A stretch of 64,000 nucleotides of DNA from Melieria omissa (taxonomy: Eukaryota > Arthropoda > Insecta > Diptera > Ulidiidae): assembly GCA_963971225.1 (NCBI GenBank), contig OZ020269.1, positions 30,297,783 through 30,361,782 of the forward strand. Direction: 5' to 3'. The translations under genes were made by a program, and so were the position numbers. This document shows positions 36,433-48,707 of this stretch, piece after piece. The notes beneath the pieces were generated by a model that saw only the letters and a list, made by a program, of their open reading frames with translations, searched no databases and was not told where the DNA came from. Numbering within the stretch: position 1 is the first letter of the stretch; the number at the start of each line of letters is the position of its first letter.

Positions 36433-37029
36433 TCTGTTATCTATTGTAATATCTGAGACTATTAGAGGTCGCAAATATTATCTACAATAAATCACAAAAT
36501 AAAAATTAGTGTTATTTATATATTTTTAGAGCTGATCCAATTGCCCTAAGATGGACTTGAACTCTTGGGCTTAAGAAGTACAAAAATGGAAAGGATCTCC
36601 GATTTTACATCGCTACGTTATTTACAATGGGAATTCGAAGTTATCGCTGACGGCAGCCGTCATAGGAAAAACCAAACGTAAAAGAACCGCCATCAGTCCA
36701 GGCCATAAGTTTTATAGAAAACTTTTTTGATATTAACCGTCGACTGAACGAAACTTATCTACATACATCCTACATCGTATTGGAAACAACTGAATTGGAC
36801 GATGCGACAGTCACTTGCATCTTGGTCACACGCCTTCATTTCATTCGAAGCCCCTTTTCATCTCATGATGAAATTATGGCTTAACTATGTGTTCACTTGC
36901 CAGCCATGAGCGACAACTACCTGTTGAACAGCACTGACATTCAACGTCAGCGGCAACAAAATAAAACTGCCAGAAGAGAGCGCACAACAATACGCGTACA
37001 CGACGAGCGACTTCAAGATAGCAGCACAC

Positions 37030-37290
37030 TTGAAGAGCGAACTGCTGGCGGTTTCAGTCTCTTGTTACTGCTCGCTGGACGCGCATGTGGTTGATTGTAG
37101 TTGCGCGAGTGTCGCCGTCGCATCGTTTGGAATTCGTTGCCAGTGTCGAAAGCATGTTGGCGCCGTCACCCTCGTAGCGCTTCACCCCCCAAAGGTTCAT
37201 AGTTCTCGCGGCATCGCATCAGCTGTTGGCGATTTTCGTGCCGTGGCAACTGCAACTGGCGAATTCTCAGTTCGACGCACAAAATTTCGT
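37030..37290 (+). other. Adck1: probable 5' untranslated exon of Adck1
   Basis: A G+C-richer segment ending in a consensus GTAAGTG donor at 37291. The coding exon of Adck1 is preceded by a strong pyrimidine-AG acceptor ending at 39032 and only 60 bp of leader, which implies an upstream exon. TCAGTC near 37057 resembles an initiator. The start is not defined and the overlapping frames are probably not translated. Confidence 0.45.
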
Positions 37291-37873
37291 AAGTGAAAAT
37301 TGCGCTGGGCCAATGTAAGCAAACAGGGCGCCGCCAAAAATTATTCATTGTTTATGTAATCCACGTCATTGGGCTGTTGTCAATGCAAGTAGCTCGCCGA
37401 GTGAAAGTCCCACAAACAAACAACAATAACTGGGCAGAGATGCGTTGGAATCGACTGGCGCGTGTGAAGGCACGCACTGCCAAATTTTAATGAGGTTGAA
37501 GTTGAGTGCCGTTGAGTTTAATTAAACTTGAAATGCGGAGCAGCAGTTCTGAAACCACTTACTCTGTGCGCCTTGGGGCAAACAGCTGGCAGGGTCATTT
37601 ATTCATAACTTGTCGCATTTACTTGTGGAAAGCTTCAAAACCCAAATAAGATCAATGGTCAGCGTATGCTTGAGCTTCGGGATTAGTTAGCTGGCGTAAA
37701 GGCACTTTTCGGTGATAGTGCAAGTCGTGCGATAATGGTGCAACTTTGAACCATTTGGCGAAATTCGCGAGTAATAGTTTGGAATTTTCAGTCAAATGAT
37801 GTCAGCAATTTTCCAGCAATCTAAACGTTTTAAAAGCATATCTTTGAATATTTAGTTTTTGTTTTACTAGAAT

Positions 37874-38488
37874 CATGATGAAATAAACAAGGTGAAGCGA
37901 GTAGATGACATACCCTTATTTTGACAAGAGAGCTTTTGAAAAACTGACGTTTTCAAAATAAATTCTCTGAAAACATGAAAGTCTTCTTCTTTCTTCGCAT
38001 TAACCCACTTAAGCCTGGTGTATCAAAAAATCAATTTCATTATTATTGTAGTGCGTTGTAGGTAAGATTATGCCGATTCGTTGCCGTGGTGGCAGGTCCC
38101 CAAGCTGCATAATTATTGGTATTGAATAATAACGAAATATGAAACCAAAAATAAATATGTATGTCGTAGCACAACGTAACATGCTTTACTAAAAAACGAT
38201 TAACATTTATGTAAAACATGTAAAAAAACATAACAATATGTGAAACAAATTCATTTACAGAAAGAAAATTAAAACTCTTGACTCTCTTACTTTAGAAGAA
38301 GAAGTTAAACGCGTATTTTACAAATGAAAATTTTTAAACACAATATTTTCGATTTTACGTTTTGATTGGGGTTAAAAATCTTCTCTCAATGTCAAAGCAA
38401 AATTGGTTGTCAATTGCTATGTTTCAAAATAAGGGTATGGGTTGACAAAACTGTCAGCTACTCGCTTCACCTTGTTTATTTCATCATG
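37874..38488. mobile_element. P-element-like MITE
   Basis: 615 bp with inverted ends starting CATGATGAAATAAACAAGG and continuing GTGAAGCGAGTAG, flanked by a perfect 8-bp duplication ACTAGAAT (37866-37873 and 38489-38496). The tip resembles the CATGATGAAATAA tip of Drosophila P elements, which also make 8-bp duplications. No transposase frame. It lies in the proposed 5' intron of Adck1. Confidence 0.8.
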
Positions 38489-39092
38489 ACTAGAATAGAT
38501 GTAAAAACCTATTTAATTTGTGCCAACAAAAAGAAAAGGCAAAAGTTACAATTTGATTTGAAATAATAGTACAAAATAGCTTTTGCCAAGGCCTTCAAAT
38601 TCGAAAATAGATCATAAGAATCATAATGGCCTTCTTGAATTAAATCTCCGGCACTTTTGCATGTGTGATTTATTCAAATATTTTATTTAAAAAATATAGA
38701 ATTTTTTCAGTTTAACATTTTTGATATTTTTTGCTAATTGCTAATTCCTATTATTTCATTTTTGATTATGTTTTGACATTTATTTTCCAAGCCAATTTTG
38801 GATGCCAAATTTCGTTACAAATCTCTACCTACCCCCAGCAACTCTATTTTAACCGCAAGTTGTGCGTTCGCTGCATCTAAGTGCGTTAATTGGTCATGAC
38901 ATGGGCTGTGGGCGGGTTAGCGAAACATAACAATTCACACCTCACTGCACTCCACTCCACTTCACGCCCACGCACAGCACAGGCAAATCAAATTTTTACC
39001 AACTAATTCCCCTCTCTTCTCCTACTTGACAGTGGTGCCATTCCCAGCTACCGCCACGTTTCACCAAACGTGCCATATACATACGCACAAAG

Positions 39093-40714
39093 ATGTTTCG
39101 TCGTGTCCTCACGTACAGCATAATTGGCGCAGGTGTCGTCAGCACCAGTCTCAGCCTACACACCAATGACTACAACGTCAACTCCCTGGGCATTGTGCGT
39201 CTGGGACGCTCTGCCATAGCCGTGTTCGATGTGGCGCTAACCTACAAGCAGCAGCTTTACTATCGCGAGTGGGATAAGGCCTCACCGGAGTACAAGGCGC
39301 AAAAGAGTCGCGTGCACAAGATCGCCGCCGAGAAGCTGCTCGAGCTGATATGCACCAACAAGGGTGTCTACGTCAAGACGGGACAGCACATCGGCGCGCT
39401 GGAGTACCTGTTGCCCGAGGAGTTTGTGCAGACCATGAAGGTGCTGCATTCGAACGCACCTCAGAACCCCGTCGAAGACCTGTACAAGGTGATTCGGCAG
39501 GATCTGAAACGCAATCCGAATGAGATTTTCGACAGCTTCGAGCCCAAGCCACTCGGCACCGCCTCTCTGGCACAGGTGCATAAGGCGAGGCTGAAAAGCG
39601 GCGAGGTGGTGGCCGTCAAGGTGCAGCATCCCTATGTCAGGGGCAATGCGGCGGTGGATATGAAGACAATGGAGGTCTTGGTGAAGATAATGGCGCGGGT
39701 TTTTCCCGATTTTAAAATCCAGTGGCTGGTGGACGAGAGCAAGAAAAATCTACCCATGGAACTGGACTTTCTCAACGAAGGCCGCAATGCTGAAAGAGTG
39801 GCCAAGCAATTCAAAAAGTACTCGTGGCTGCGAGTACCGAAAATCTACTGGGAACTGAGCTCACCGCGTGTTCTAGTCATGGAGTATTTGGAAGGCGGTC
39901 AGGTGAACGACCTCGACTACATAAAGCAGCACAAAATCGACCCGTACACAGTGTCGAATCGCATTGGGCAACTGTACTCGGAAATGATATTCAATACTGG
40001 GTTCGTGCACAGCGATCCGCATCCGGGCAACATTCTGGTGCACAAGGGCCCCAAATCGGAGGTGGAGATAGTACTGCTCGACCACGGCCTGTATGCTGAC
40101 CTCACGGACAGGTTTCGCTACGAATACTCAAAGCTATGGCTCAGCATTCTCAACGTGGACCGCAGTGCTATGCGAGTGCATAGCACAAATTTGGGTATAA
40201 AGGGCGACCTATACGGACTGTTTGCGTGTATGGTCGCCGGCCGACCGTGGGAGACAATCATGCGCGGAATCAGTAAAGTCAAATATACCAAAGAGGAGGT
40301 GAGATGCAATTGCTTAAAATATCACAACTGTCTGCTTATGTGTTTCTTTCTCTTTGAATGCAGAAAGCCACCTTGCAGGACAACACATCGCAGGTTTTGC
40401 CACATATATCCGACGTACTTGCGCAGGTCGATCGCCAAATGCTGCTCATACTCAAAACCAATGACCTAATACGCGGCATTGAGGCTACGCTACGCACACA
40501 GAATCGCATGACCGCCTTCTGGGTGATGTCCAAGTGTTGTGTACACTCGACATTCAACGAACAAAAACTGCTCTCGACATCGCAGCTGAGCCAAATGCGT
40601 CTGGTGATACGCGAAAAGTGGGAGATTTTTAAGTTGAACATTTACTATTTGTACCTGGGATTAATTAATTTCGGTTTTGTTGTGGCGCTTAAACAACTAA
40701 TAGAAGTAACTTGA
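39093..40714 (+). CDS. Adck1: ADCK1, mitochondrial UbiB/ABC1-family atypical kinase
   Basis: Two coding exons, 39093-40298 and 40364-40714 (phase 0), 518 residues, close to the length of animal ADCK1. The N-terminus has a hydrophobic stretch (TYSIIGAGVVSTSLSL) typical of mitochondrial targeting or anchoring. UbiB hallmarks are present: the KxGQ motif in VYVKTGQHIGALEYLLPEEF near residues 91-110, GTASLAQVHKA, the Lys of VAVKVQHP, HSDPHPGNILV as catalytic loop and LLDHGLY in the metal-binding position. ADCK1 acts in mitochondrial membrane and cristae homeostasis in flies and mammals. Plus strand, inside the presumed intron of the middle minus-strand membrane gene. Start chosen as the first ATG after the acceptor. 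Confidence 0.93.
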
Positions 40715-42135
40715 AGAACGTTAATATGATGTAAGAGATCTTTTAAAGAATGGTTAGAGAATTATTTATTTTATATATGTATTGTGTTAGCGAGGGCAGT
40801 GAGACAAAACTGGTGTACAAATAAATGTGAAACTGAGGACAATGTACTGAATAAGAAATTTAACATTCAACTGTGGAAGGCTCACAAAAGGAGGAGTTTT
40901 AGAGCTTAAAAAACGATTCAACTTGACAAACTTTGATGAGTCTTCTAGGCTTATTTGGAATTAGTGGCGCTCTAAAGCAGCGAGATATGAGTGAAAGATA
41001 TTGGCATTGCATGCGAAAATTATTTTGGTTGAACTAAGAAATTTGTCAAATAGAGATTTTGCAACCAAAACTTAACTTTGGTTGAATAGAAAAACTTGTC
41101 AAACAGCAATTTTGTTAACATTATGCTTTGTTCGAATGTAAAAATAGAGCTTTTTGATATTTGTAACAAAAACATTTCTTCTAAATAATAAACAGTAAAA
41201 TATGTAGGGAAATTCTTTGTAATGTGTCACCCCTTGGCTTTTTTGGGTATAATTCGTTAGAGAATTAACTTATCGCCAATGGAAATATACCGTTTGAAAG
41301 AGGGTTTAAAGAGCTATGGTCCAAGGAAACACCTCATTCGAATTTTTCGTAAATACTAATTTTACAGCCAATTTCCCAAAGTGTTAAAAATCTACACCTT
41401 AACATTTTTCAATGTAAATTTCCACCCCCTCAAAAAATCGCGTAAAACGTATAAATCTCAAGTAAAAATTCATGATTTAGAAAATTTACGAAAGATTACT
41501 GAACTTAACTTGAATTGAATAGAAAATGACTGAAATCAAAATGCAAATTTAATGGTAACGAATTAAACGAAAAATTATATAGAAATTAATAACCAAAACT
41601 GAACTAATTTATTCCTCATGATAGGGTTAGATAAAAATTGCCTAAGAACACTTTAAATTAATTTTAATGACAATTCCGAGCAACAAAAAGTCATTTAACC
41701 GATGAACGAATTTTGAATTTATGAAAAAAGAGGGGTGGCACTTTACAAAGAAAAAAGGTGGCACTTTACATTTTCACGAAATTTTGGAAATCATTGAATA
41801 AACGTTCTCCTCTTACGATATGCTTGGATATTATTTCGGATTATGAAAAAGCATTAAAAATTAAGTTCAACACTGGTATTTTACACTTAAGTATTTTACA
41901 CGTATTTGATTTATTTTTCACCGCTTAACAAATCTTTACTTTTTAAGTTTTTAAGAACGTCAAAATCGAGCATTACAAAGAGTGGCACCTTACAAAGAAT
42001 TCCGCTACTAATTGTTGAAAAATTATTTTGAATCAACAACATAAATATGTTGTAGTATTGCATGTAGTAAAAGGTATTGCTGGTTTTTCTTTGTTTCTAA
42101 AATATTTTTCGAAATCTCTGCTACATTTTATTTAC
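40715..42135. other. no gene seen
   Basis: AT-rich 3' flank of Adck1. The phrase GGCACTTTACA recurs (near 41734, 41760 and as GGCACCTTACA near 41982), suggesting a degenerate repeat. No frame supported. Confidence 0.5.
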
Positions 42136-42493
42136 CTTGTCTTAGGAGCACCACTTTGCGTTGGCGCGCTACTGCAGCAATCTTAAATAGAAAAAAGGAT
42201 TTCAATCAGAAATCGTTCAAAATCACTGCTCCCATACGTACAGATGTTATGCCGAGGCACAAGAATATAATGAGCAAAATGTAAAAGTAGTAAAAAGCAC
42301 TCCAGTAACAGCAGCCAATGCTGATGGTATCAGTGTACGGGTCAGTTGTGGTTGTGAAGTTGAAATTAGGATCAATGGGCCAACCGGGAACATATGTCAC
42401 GTTGATCACATTGGGCACACTGGGAACACTGGTCAAATTGACGACACTGGTCACATTGGGAACACTGACAGTTTGAGTTATGTTTACCGACAT
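42136..42493 (-). CDS. alternative first unit K of the middle membrane gene (two exons)
   Basis: Exon 1, 42242-42493 (84 codons, phase-0 donor GTACGT); exon 2, 42136-42181 (46 nt, acceptor TTTAAG, donor GTAAAT, phase 1). The N-terminal 55 residues are Val/Thr/Asn-rich with about five N-glycosylation sequons (NIT, NVT, NLT, NVT, NFT), then CCYW and a Tyr/Phe/Leu/Ile-rich span. Exon 2 encodes IAAVARQRKVVLLRQ, a basic stop-transfer. Spliced to the tail at 35293-35609 it gives a protein of about 205 residues with a glycosylated ectodomain. Unit L is its paralogue. Confidence 0.7.
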
Positions 42494-42752
42494 TTTTCAA
42501 AAAAGACACGCGTTACAGAACGAAGACATGGCACAACTGGTGTGTGCGCATATCCAAATTTCCTATGGAAGTACCAGCTTTCCGATGGAACGAGTATATA
42601 GTACACATATATGTGTTCAGGTTAGTGTGAAGGTGCGAGCAGTGTGAACTCCACAAGTAATTTCAATGAGTATTGACGATAAGCAATGCTACTGTGTGCA
42701 AAATATATCTACTCCAAAGGATTTCACCAACTTGGCAATGACAAATGACCAT

Positions 42753-42761
42753 AGATAAGAT
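42753..42761 (+). promoter_or_regulatory. GATA-type site upstream of unit K
   Basis: AGATAAGAT 260 bp upstream of the K start; a second CGATAAGCA lies at about 42679. Confidence 0.4.
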
Positions 42762-43274
42762 ATATGGCCACTGCCAAATACCATGATTTCATGCTTGTCG
42801 AAGACTGGTCTGCACTTTGTGCTCGATTATATTTAAATTGCAAACGACCGAACGGATAGGAAAACATTTGGCGGGATGGTGCATGATGGCAAAATTATCG
42901 AAACAGGTAGTAAACCTGTGGCGCAAGTATTAATGAAAAGTACAAATGGCGGTACCTATAAATCCCATAAGCCTATGAGACTGTAATTCCCCTCTATTCC
43001 AAGAAAAAGAAAATAATAATAATAACAAATAATAACAACAAATAGAAGCAATAAGTGCACCAACAAATTTGCGAGCCTCTCAAACAGCTTGAAAAACTCG
43101 GGAAGAGTGATAAATAATTACGGAAATCAGGACAAAGTATAATTTAATAGTTAATATGAATTGCAGCAAAAAGGCGTCTCAAAGTTTAAAGGTAGGTTAG
43201 GTAAGGTAAAGTAAGGTTAAGTTTAAAGAGAACAAGCAACTAGATTCATCTCATATTTGTGTATGTATGTTTAC

Positions 43275-43596
43275 CTGGTATCCTACGATACAGTCGATTA
43301 CGGCGCGCAACAATTGTCATCTTAAAGCCAAAAGAAAATTATCCAATTACTCGATGAAAACACAACAGTTAATTAATTGTTTAACGGTAATTTATTACCT
43401 TCACCAGTATGATGCATAAGGTAGTGAAGCCTATGAAAAACACCACCAAATAGTAGTAGAGGCCATACCAGTTGCAGCACTGGCCGCCGGCGAATGTCGA
43501 GTATGCGTTTGTTGTTGCATTAGTGGTGTTAGCCAGATTGGGCGGCAATGTGGTATTGACACTTGTGACTGTGGCAGTTGCATTGTTAGCCCACAT
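43275..43596 (-). CDS. alternative first unit L of the middle membrane gene (two exons)
   Basis: Exon 1, 43399-43596 (ATG at 43596, 66 codons, phase-0 donor GTAATA); exon 2, 43275-43320 (46 nt, acceptor preceded by a strong pyrimidine tract, donor GTAAAC, phase 1). Ectodomain is Asn/Thr-rich with several sequons (NAT, NTT, NTT, NAT), then QCCNWYGLYYY and the span. Exon 2 reads MTIVARRNRLYRRIP and aligns with unit K's exon 2 (same length, VAR-R pattern). An unspliced end at C|GTTAAA is possible but the exon-2 match favours splicing. Confidence 0.7.
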
Positions 43597-43927
43597 TTGC
43601 ACTTTTGTTGTTTTTTGATCTTACACTAATTTTTTATCGTAAAACTTGTTCGTTCGTCTTTGTATTTCGATATTTCGTATTAAATTTAGAACCCGGCAGG
43701 GTACAACACGCACCACATGTTATACGCGTAGAAGCGCTGCGCAACTGATTTTCGGTCACCCATCAATTTAAATTGGCGCAGTGTCATGTTCAGGAACGAT
43801 TTCTGGTGAATCACCAACCCCCGAGGATTAAATTTGCGCCCATGACTTTGGCAGTCGTGTGCTTTCTTTGACTAGAGCCAAAGTGTTTTAATATTTTTTA
43901 TCGTAAATTGATGAATTCGAGGCGCGT

Positions 43928-43936
43928 AGATAAGAT
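43928..43936 (+). promoter_or_regulatory. GATA-type site upstream of unit L
   Basis: AGATAAGAT about 335 bp upstream of the L start. Confidence 0.4.
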
Positions 43937-44116
43937 GGAGATTCGCACACACACATACAAGTGGCCGCAACCGTTATTCTTACAGCCAAAATGAAAGCCA
44001 TAAAGGGGATTTCAAACAAATTGGTTTCAATTAATTCGGTCGATATTGTGAAATCAAATTTAAATAGGTTTCGCATGACCTAACTGGACATGACAACTCA
44101 TTGCTACTGTAAATTC

Positions 44117-44645
44117 TTAACCCTTTCCTTCCCGAATTATGAAATAGCCATAGAAACAAATTGGAAGTTGGTTATTTGAAACGAGAGAACTATTTAAAAG
44201 TATTTTGCATCATATTTAAAATGGTTTCGACTTTCCAGTGGGAGGTGCGAGGAGGAGGTAGCCATACTACACTAGACTACACTGGGCTTTTATGAAGCAA
44301 AATTCAAACATATTTTATATGAAAACAAAATGTCCCTTTATTTACAAGTTTTTAGAGTTATTTGTTAGAATTTTAGAGTTATTTGGTGTCCTTTGTTAAA
44401 CATAGAGCAATATTACATTTTTGCCATTTAATTCTGTTGCCCTGTCGAGCGAGAACCGTTGCACAAATGTTAACAATTTTCAATGTTCCCAAAAAAACAA
44501 ACTACATATTTTGCTGAAAAAGCTCAGAACAATGTTTCTTTTAAGCGATACAATTCATAGAATGGGGAAAAATCGAAAATTATACATCGAAATTCCAAAT
44601 TTGAATTTGGTAGCCATATGGCTACCATGGGAAGGAAAGGGTTAA
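44117..44645. mobile_element. piggyBac-like MITE (TTAACCCTTTCCTTCCC family)
   Basis: 529 bp from TTAACCCTTTCCTTCCC to GGGAAGGAAAGGGTTAA with TTAA at both ends. The interior carries GGTAGCCATATGGCTACC, echoing the TTGCCATATGGCAA palindrome of the 9029-10478 element, so the two may share an ancestor. Confidence 0.75.
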
Positions 44646-44649
44646 AACT

Positions 44650-45215
44650 TGTGTCTCGTTACGAGCCATACAGCACAACCAGGACATCGACCTTTGCTGG
44701 GCTCTTGGACATTGTGGTATCGATGGAACTGTGCTCGCAGATGACTTGGCAAGAAAATATCTGAACGTATATCTGAATCTGTATCTATATATTAATAGAA
44801 GAACATGCAGGGACATTGAATGCTCATGGAATAATAAGATCGATGGTGTCATATGGCGCTCCATGTGGCTAATGGGTCCATGAAGAAAATTATAAATATT
44901 TTATCATTAAATCGTATTTCTGTCAGGATGCTCATTGGCATAGTTACAGGATACTGTATCATAAGATCTTGAATGGCATCTATCCTTCAGTGATGGAGAA
45001 GAAACAACACACTTTCCCACTGCTCAGCCCCACAAGAACATCGATGACACGTTTTTAAATATAGGTTCCTGTTAATTGAACGCAGAAGAAACTTAACTAT
45101 CAACTGAATTGAGTTTCATCAACAAGTAATTGGACTTTCTAATTGGCTTTTTAGAGGTATCCGCGTGAAACTACGGCTTGAAGTGCACACACCCTTCGCA
45201 ACCTAACCCAACATA
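44650..45215 (+). mobile_element. non-LTR retrotransposon fragment (RNase H to 3' end)
   Basis: The plus strand reads WALGHCGIDGTVLADDLAR, the C-terminal motif of the RNase H domain in non-LTR ORF2 proteins, then broken frames over the Cys-rich tail. It ends near 45215 after a TGAAACTACGGCTTG stretch. It abuts the MITE at 44645. Inactive. Confidence 0.65.
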
Positions 45216-45591
45216 CTTCAAACTTCATCTGTTTGATCTTCTGTCAACGACCAAGTAGACCCTACACTATTGTCCACCAACTTTCACATCAATTACTCAT
45301 TTTTCTTGAACTCCATCATTACGAAATGTACAAACGATCATTACGGAACATATAGAATTGACTAGAGTGCTGCACTTATGCCAAAAAGAAGATCTAGTAA
45401 GGCATATTACGGCTGTAACTTTGCGCTGTTTATGACATTTTAATGCCCACCGCTCGCGATTATAACTCAAATAAGCAATGAAAATACCTCGGACCCAAAA
45501 TTTATAAGTCCAAACTGGAATACACCAGCTGCAAATAATGATGGATAGAGCTAAAGATCAGCTCGAGCTATAAGAGTGGGTGGTTATGTTT

Positions 45592-46098
45592 AACTGAGAG
45601 TAACTTCACCTATTTGTCATTTTATAGCAAAAGCTGCGATTGATTTATGGGTTTAATTTAAGTAGGCACCAACAAATTAATAAAGTAAAGTAAATTACAA
45701 AAATTGTACTGTTATGCCCAAAATAATTTCCAATAATATGCAGCGATATCAGGGAAAGTTTGGGTTCTAATTGAATTCTACGAATTGGGCGCGTTTGATC
45801 AAAACCCTGTTTTAATAACCCTGTCTTTAATAATGGTTAAATAAAATCAAGAAGTGATAATTTTGTATTTTTCCATAAATATTAAATAATTTTTCTTTAA
45901 CTAAAAAATATTCATACAAAATTTATTTAACCCGTTTTAAGCTAAATTTATTCAAAAGTAAACAGCTCTAGAACTCTAACCAAGAGGCGTAGCGACTTCA
46001 AATGTCGTGTGCACACTTCTTAAGAGAGTGTTTCATGATTTAAATACCAAAAAGTAATATCGAGAAACAGGTTAAAATTTCTGGGTCGAAAGGGTTAA
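45592..46098 (-). mobile_element. piggyBac-like MITE, inverted copy with damaged tip
   Basis: Reverse-strand copy of the 18153-18664 family: right end CTGGGTCGAAAGGGTTAA is intact, while the left end reads TTTAACTGAGAGTAACTTC and lacks about 23 terminal bases. Shared internal segments include AATTGGGCGCGTTTGATC. Confidence 0.75.
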
Positions 46099-46732
46099 TA
46101 AGAATTGTATAAATTCATTGTATGTTAATTTTTTTTGGCTCCGCGCAAAAGATTGTCTGATAGTACAAAGTGCACCCATGTATAATTTGAAAATATAAAA
46201 ATGCAATTGATTCTGTAGTGATTTCTATTCAAATTTCTCGAAGATGAGTTTTAACGTACGTCGGTTATGCGTTACACACAAACGTATTATAAGCACTTTT
46301 AAAAGCGTATACAGTTATATATTCATCGAGGTATATAGTGACTAACTGTATTAAGCCTTAGGGCTGCTTACTTTAATCTTGAAAGTTTGAAACTAAACCA
46401 AATTTCCTCTCAAGACAATAAGTTTATGGAACACCGACCTAATAATTTGAAAAACACTTAGTACATTAATTCTTTTTACGAAAGTTGTGCAATTCCGTTG
46501 GATGAGAATTGGTGAAAGCAAAATCTGTGCTCCAGTCTCTGACTTTCGCGAATGCTTAATGCTCAGATGTATTATCCCCAGAAGCCACAGCTGCTGTGCT
46601 ATGCTTTTTAGAAACCACATTTTTTTCATATACATAATTTTCACGAATTCCAGTATTGTTTACACAACCGATTCCAAGCGGTGAATAACCCAAAGCGTAA
46701 GTAAACACATAAGTAAACTCAAAATGGCTCAC

Positions 46733-46919
46733 CTTCCTGCTTCATCTGGCGGGTTAATGCCATATTACGCAAAGATAACGTAATGATCTGTAAACGTAAA
46801 TTACACAAATTATTTTTATTTAAATTTTTGCGCCTAAAACATTGACAACTCACCCGCATGATAAACAACATAAACACCAAAATTACTAAAACAATGAGAG
46901 CGACGCTGAGATCATCCAT
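46733..46919 (-). CDS. alternative first unit M of the middle membrane gene (two exons)
   Basis: Exon 1, 46854-46919 (22 codons, MDDLSVALIVL then span to FIMR, phase-0 donor GTGAGT); exon 2, 46733-46787 (acceptor TTTACAG, donor GTGAGC, phase 1) encoding IITLSLRNMALTRQMKQE. It has almost no ectodomain, in contrast to K and L. Spliced to the 35293-35609 tail it would give about 146 residues. Strong splice signals make this one of the clearest units. Confidence 0.72.
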
Positions 46920-47117
46920 GACGCAAGTAATTTTAGTAAATTATTAAACTTTTAGATTTCTTTTTTAATTAAATTGTAATAAGTTTGTACACATGAAACG
47001 TATTTTGTTCTTTGTTTTAAAACGTTTAAAATTGCAGTGGAAATAGTCTTTAATTTCGGCCTTTCAAGGTGTTTACGGGTTTTCGTGCATTGTATTTGTT
47101 GTTTTTTTAATCACCGT

Positions 47118-47126
47118 CGATAAGAT
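47118..47126 (+). promoter_or_regulatory. GATA-type site upstream of unit M
   Basis: CGATAAGAT, 200 bp upstream of the M start codon. Confidence 0.45.
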
Positions 47127-47129
47127 AAA

Positions 47130-48700
47130 ATACTGTATTGCCAACAGTTTAATTGTACAACACTGTCGAGCGCAAATATTGATTCCTTTCGCCCACATAT
47201 GCGTGCAAGCATATTTAAATATCTATCGACATCCGTTGCGCTCTTATATTTTTATTCGACTAGTGGAAACAATTCTGTTAACAATTGTGTGAAATTTGTG
47301 TTTATTCTGATGACAGTGTGTTTAGTTGTATTTTAATTGATCGATCGCAGCGGCGCGAGCCCAAACACTGATCGCAGTGCACCGAAATAATTTGTTGTCT
47401 CTGGTACGTGTTGAGGCGCGCGCACCTTCGACAAGAGTAGCAGCCGTGGCTGTGATAATCAGTATTTGATTTGGAGTTACGTAGCGCACCGTTCCAAGAC
47501 ACCTCTTGGAAATTGGTGTGCTATCGGTGTCTAGCGGTGTCTTTATATGTTATCATTGTGCAAATAAAATACACACCAATGGGTTGTAATGAAGATGCCT
47601 GCAGCAATATCAACGAGTTCTCACTGAAAATTATTCATATAAGTGTGTTTAATGCTGCGCCCATTTTTCAGCGTTCGGTTAGTTTGGCGCTGGTCTCTAT
47701 TTACGTTTGTAAAGTCAGTCAGAAGAAGGTGCGTCAATAACCAATACAGAGTGTAACTGAGTCGTCTAAGACCGACAAATCTATTTGTTTTGCTATTACG
47801 ATTGTAAACAACGTCTATAAAATTGTGTTGTACAGATAGGATAGGCACAACAATTATTATGTTTGGTAGGGTAAAAATATTCTTATTATTATTATCATCT
47901 TATTATTATGTTTGCGTTCATATAAAAATTATTCCGCAAAAAGTAATAATTTAGAAATGCGCTGTCAATGTTTGATTTACAAGATTGATGTCTGATTGCA
48001 CTGAAATACTAAAGCAGTGCTTATCAATTCAAATATGAGTTATAGTTAAAATTAGGGATATATTTTTAATTGTACCTATTTAATTTTAGTTAACGCAGAT
48101 TTTTACAGATTTTTATTAGGGAAAGTTAAATTTTACGTTTTAGGCTTCTATGCGATTATATTAGCAACATTCCATAAGACATTTTTAGTTAAACGAAAAA
48201 ATTGAATATTTCTTCATTTACCTCACCCAAAATTAAACCAAAAAAAAATTGAAATTGTAAGAAAACGTTAAATAAAAAACTTCTCTCTTTCTGCTTCTTC
48301 TTCCTGTACTATGTCAAGATATATCATTAAAATCACGTGTATACTTCTCCTCTTTAAACTTAAGTTAACATCATTTTCACTTTTCATTACAAATCTACGA
48401 TTTCATATTCTAACAAAAACTTTGAAGCCATTTGTTGCCGCCGAAGCGCTTTGTTGTATTTCTCCAACCAATTCATCTGGTTGGAGACAAAGGAGACAAA
48501 GAGTACAACAAAGTAAGTTGTTTTGTTCTAAAGGAACCTTATTGCACTTCTGCAACCAAGAGGAATCACAGATTATTTACAATGAAATTACAATTTTCTT
48601 TAATTACATAAATTAAAAATATAAGATAATGTAGTTACCTATTATAATATCATAATTAGGAAGTATTTTAAGTTGTTTATTAATAACATTTAATCATTTT
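47130..48700. other. no gene seen
   Basis: A G+C-richer stretch at 47330-47560 has overlapping frames on both strands (a Cys-rich one on the minus strand) but no splice-consistent extension; it may be promoter or leader sequence. The rest is AT-rich. Confidence 0.4.
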
Positions 48701-48707
48701 TGTTTCA

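Noticed and set aside
37166..37348. Minus-strand 60-codon frame as another tail or anchor exon
   Set aside because: No membrane span or PY motif and no phase-1 signal; the region has a plus-strand consensus donor and fits an Adck1 leader exon better.
39282..39629. Minus-strand 115-codon frame
   Set aside because: Antisense shadow of the Adck1 kinase domain.
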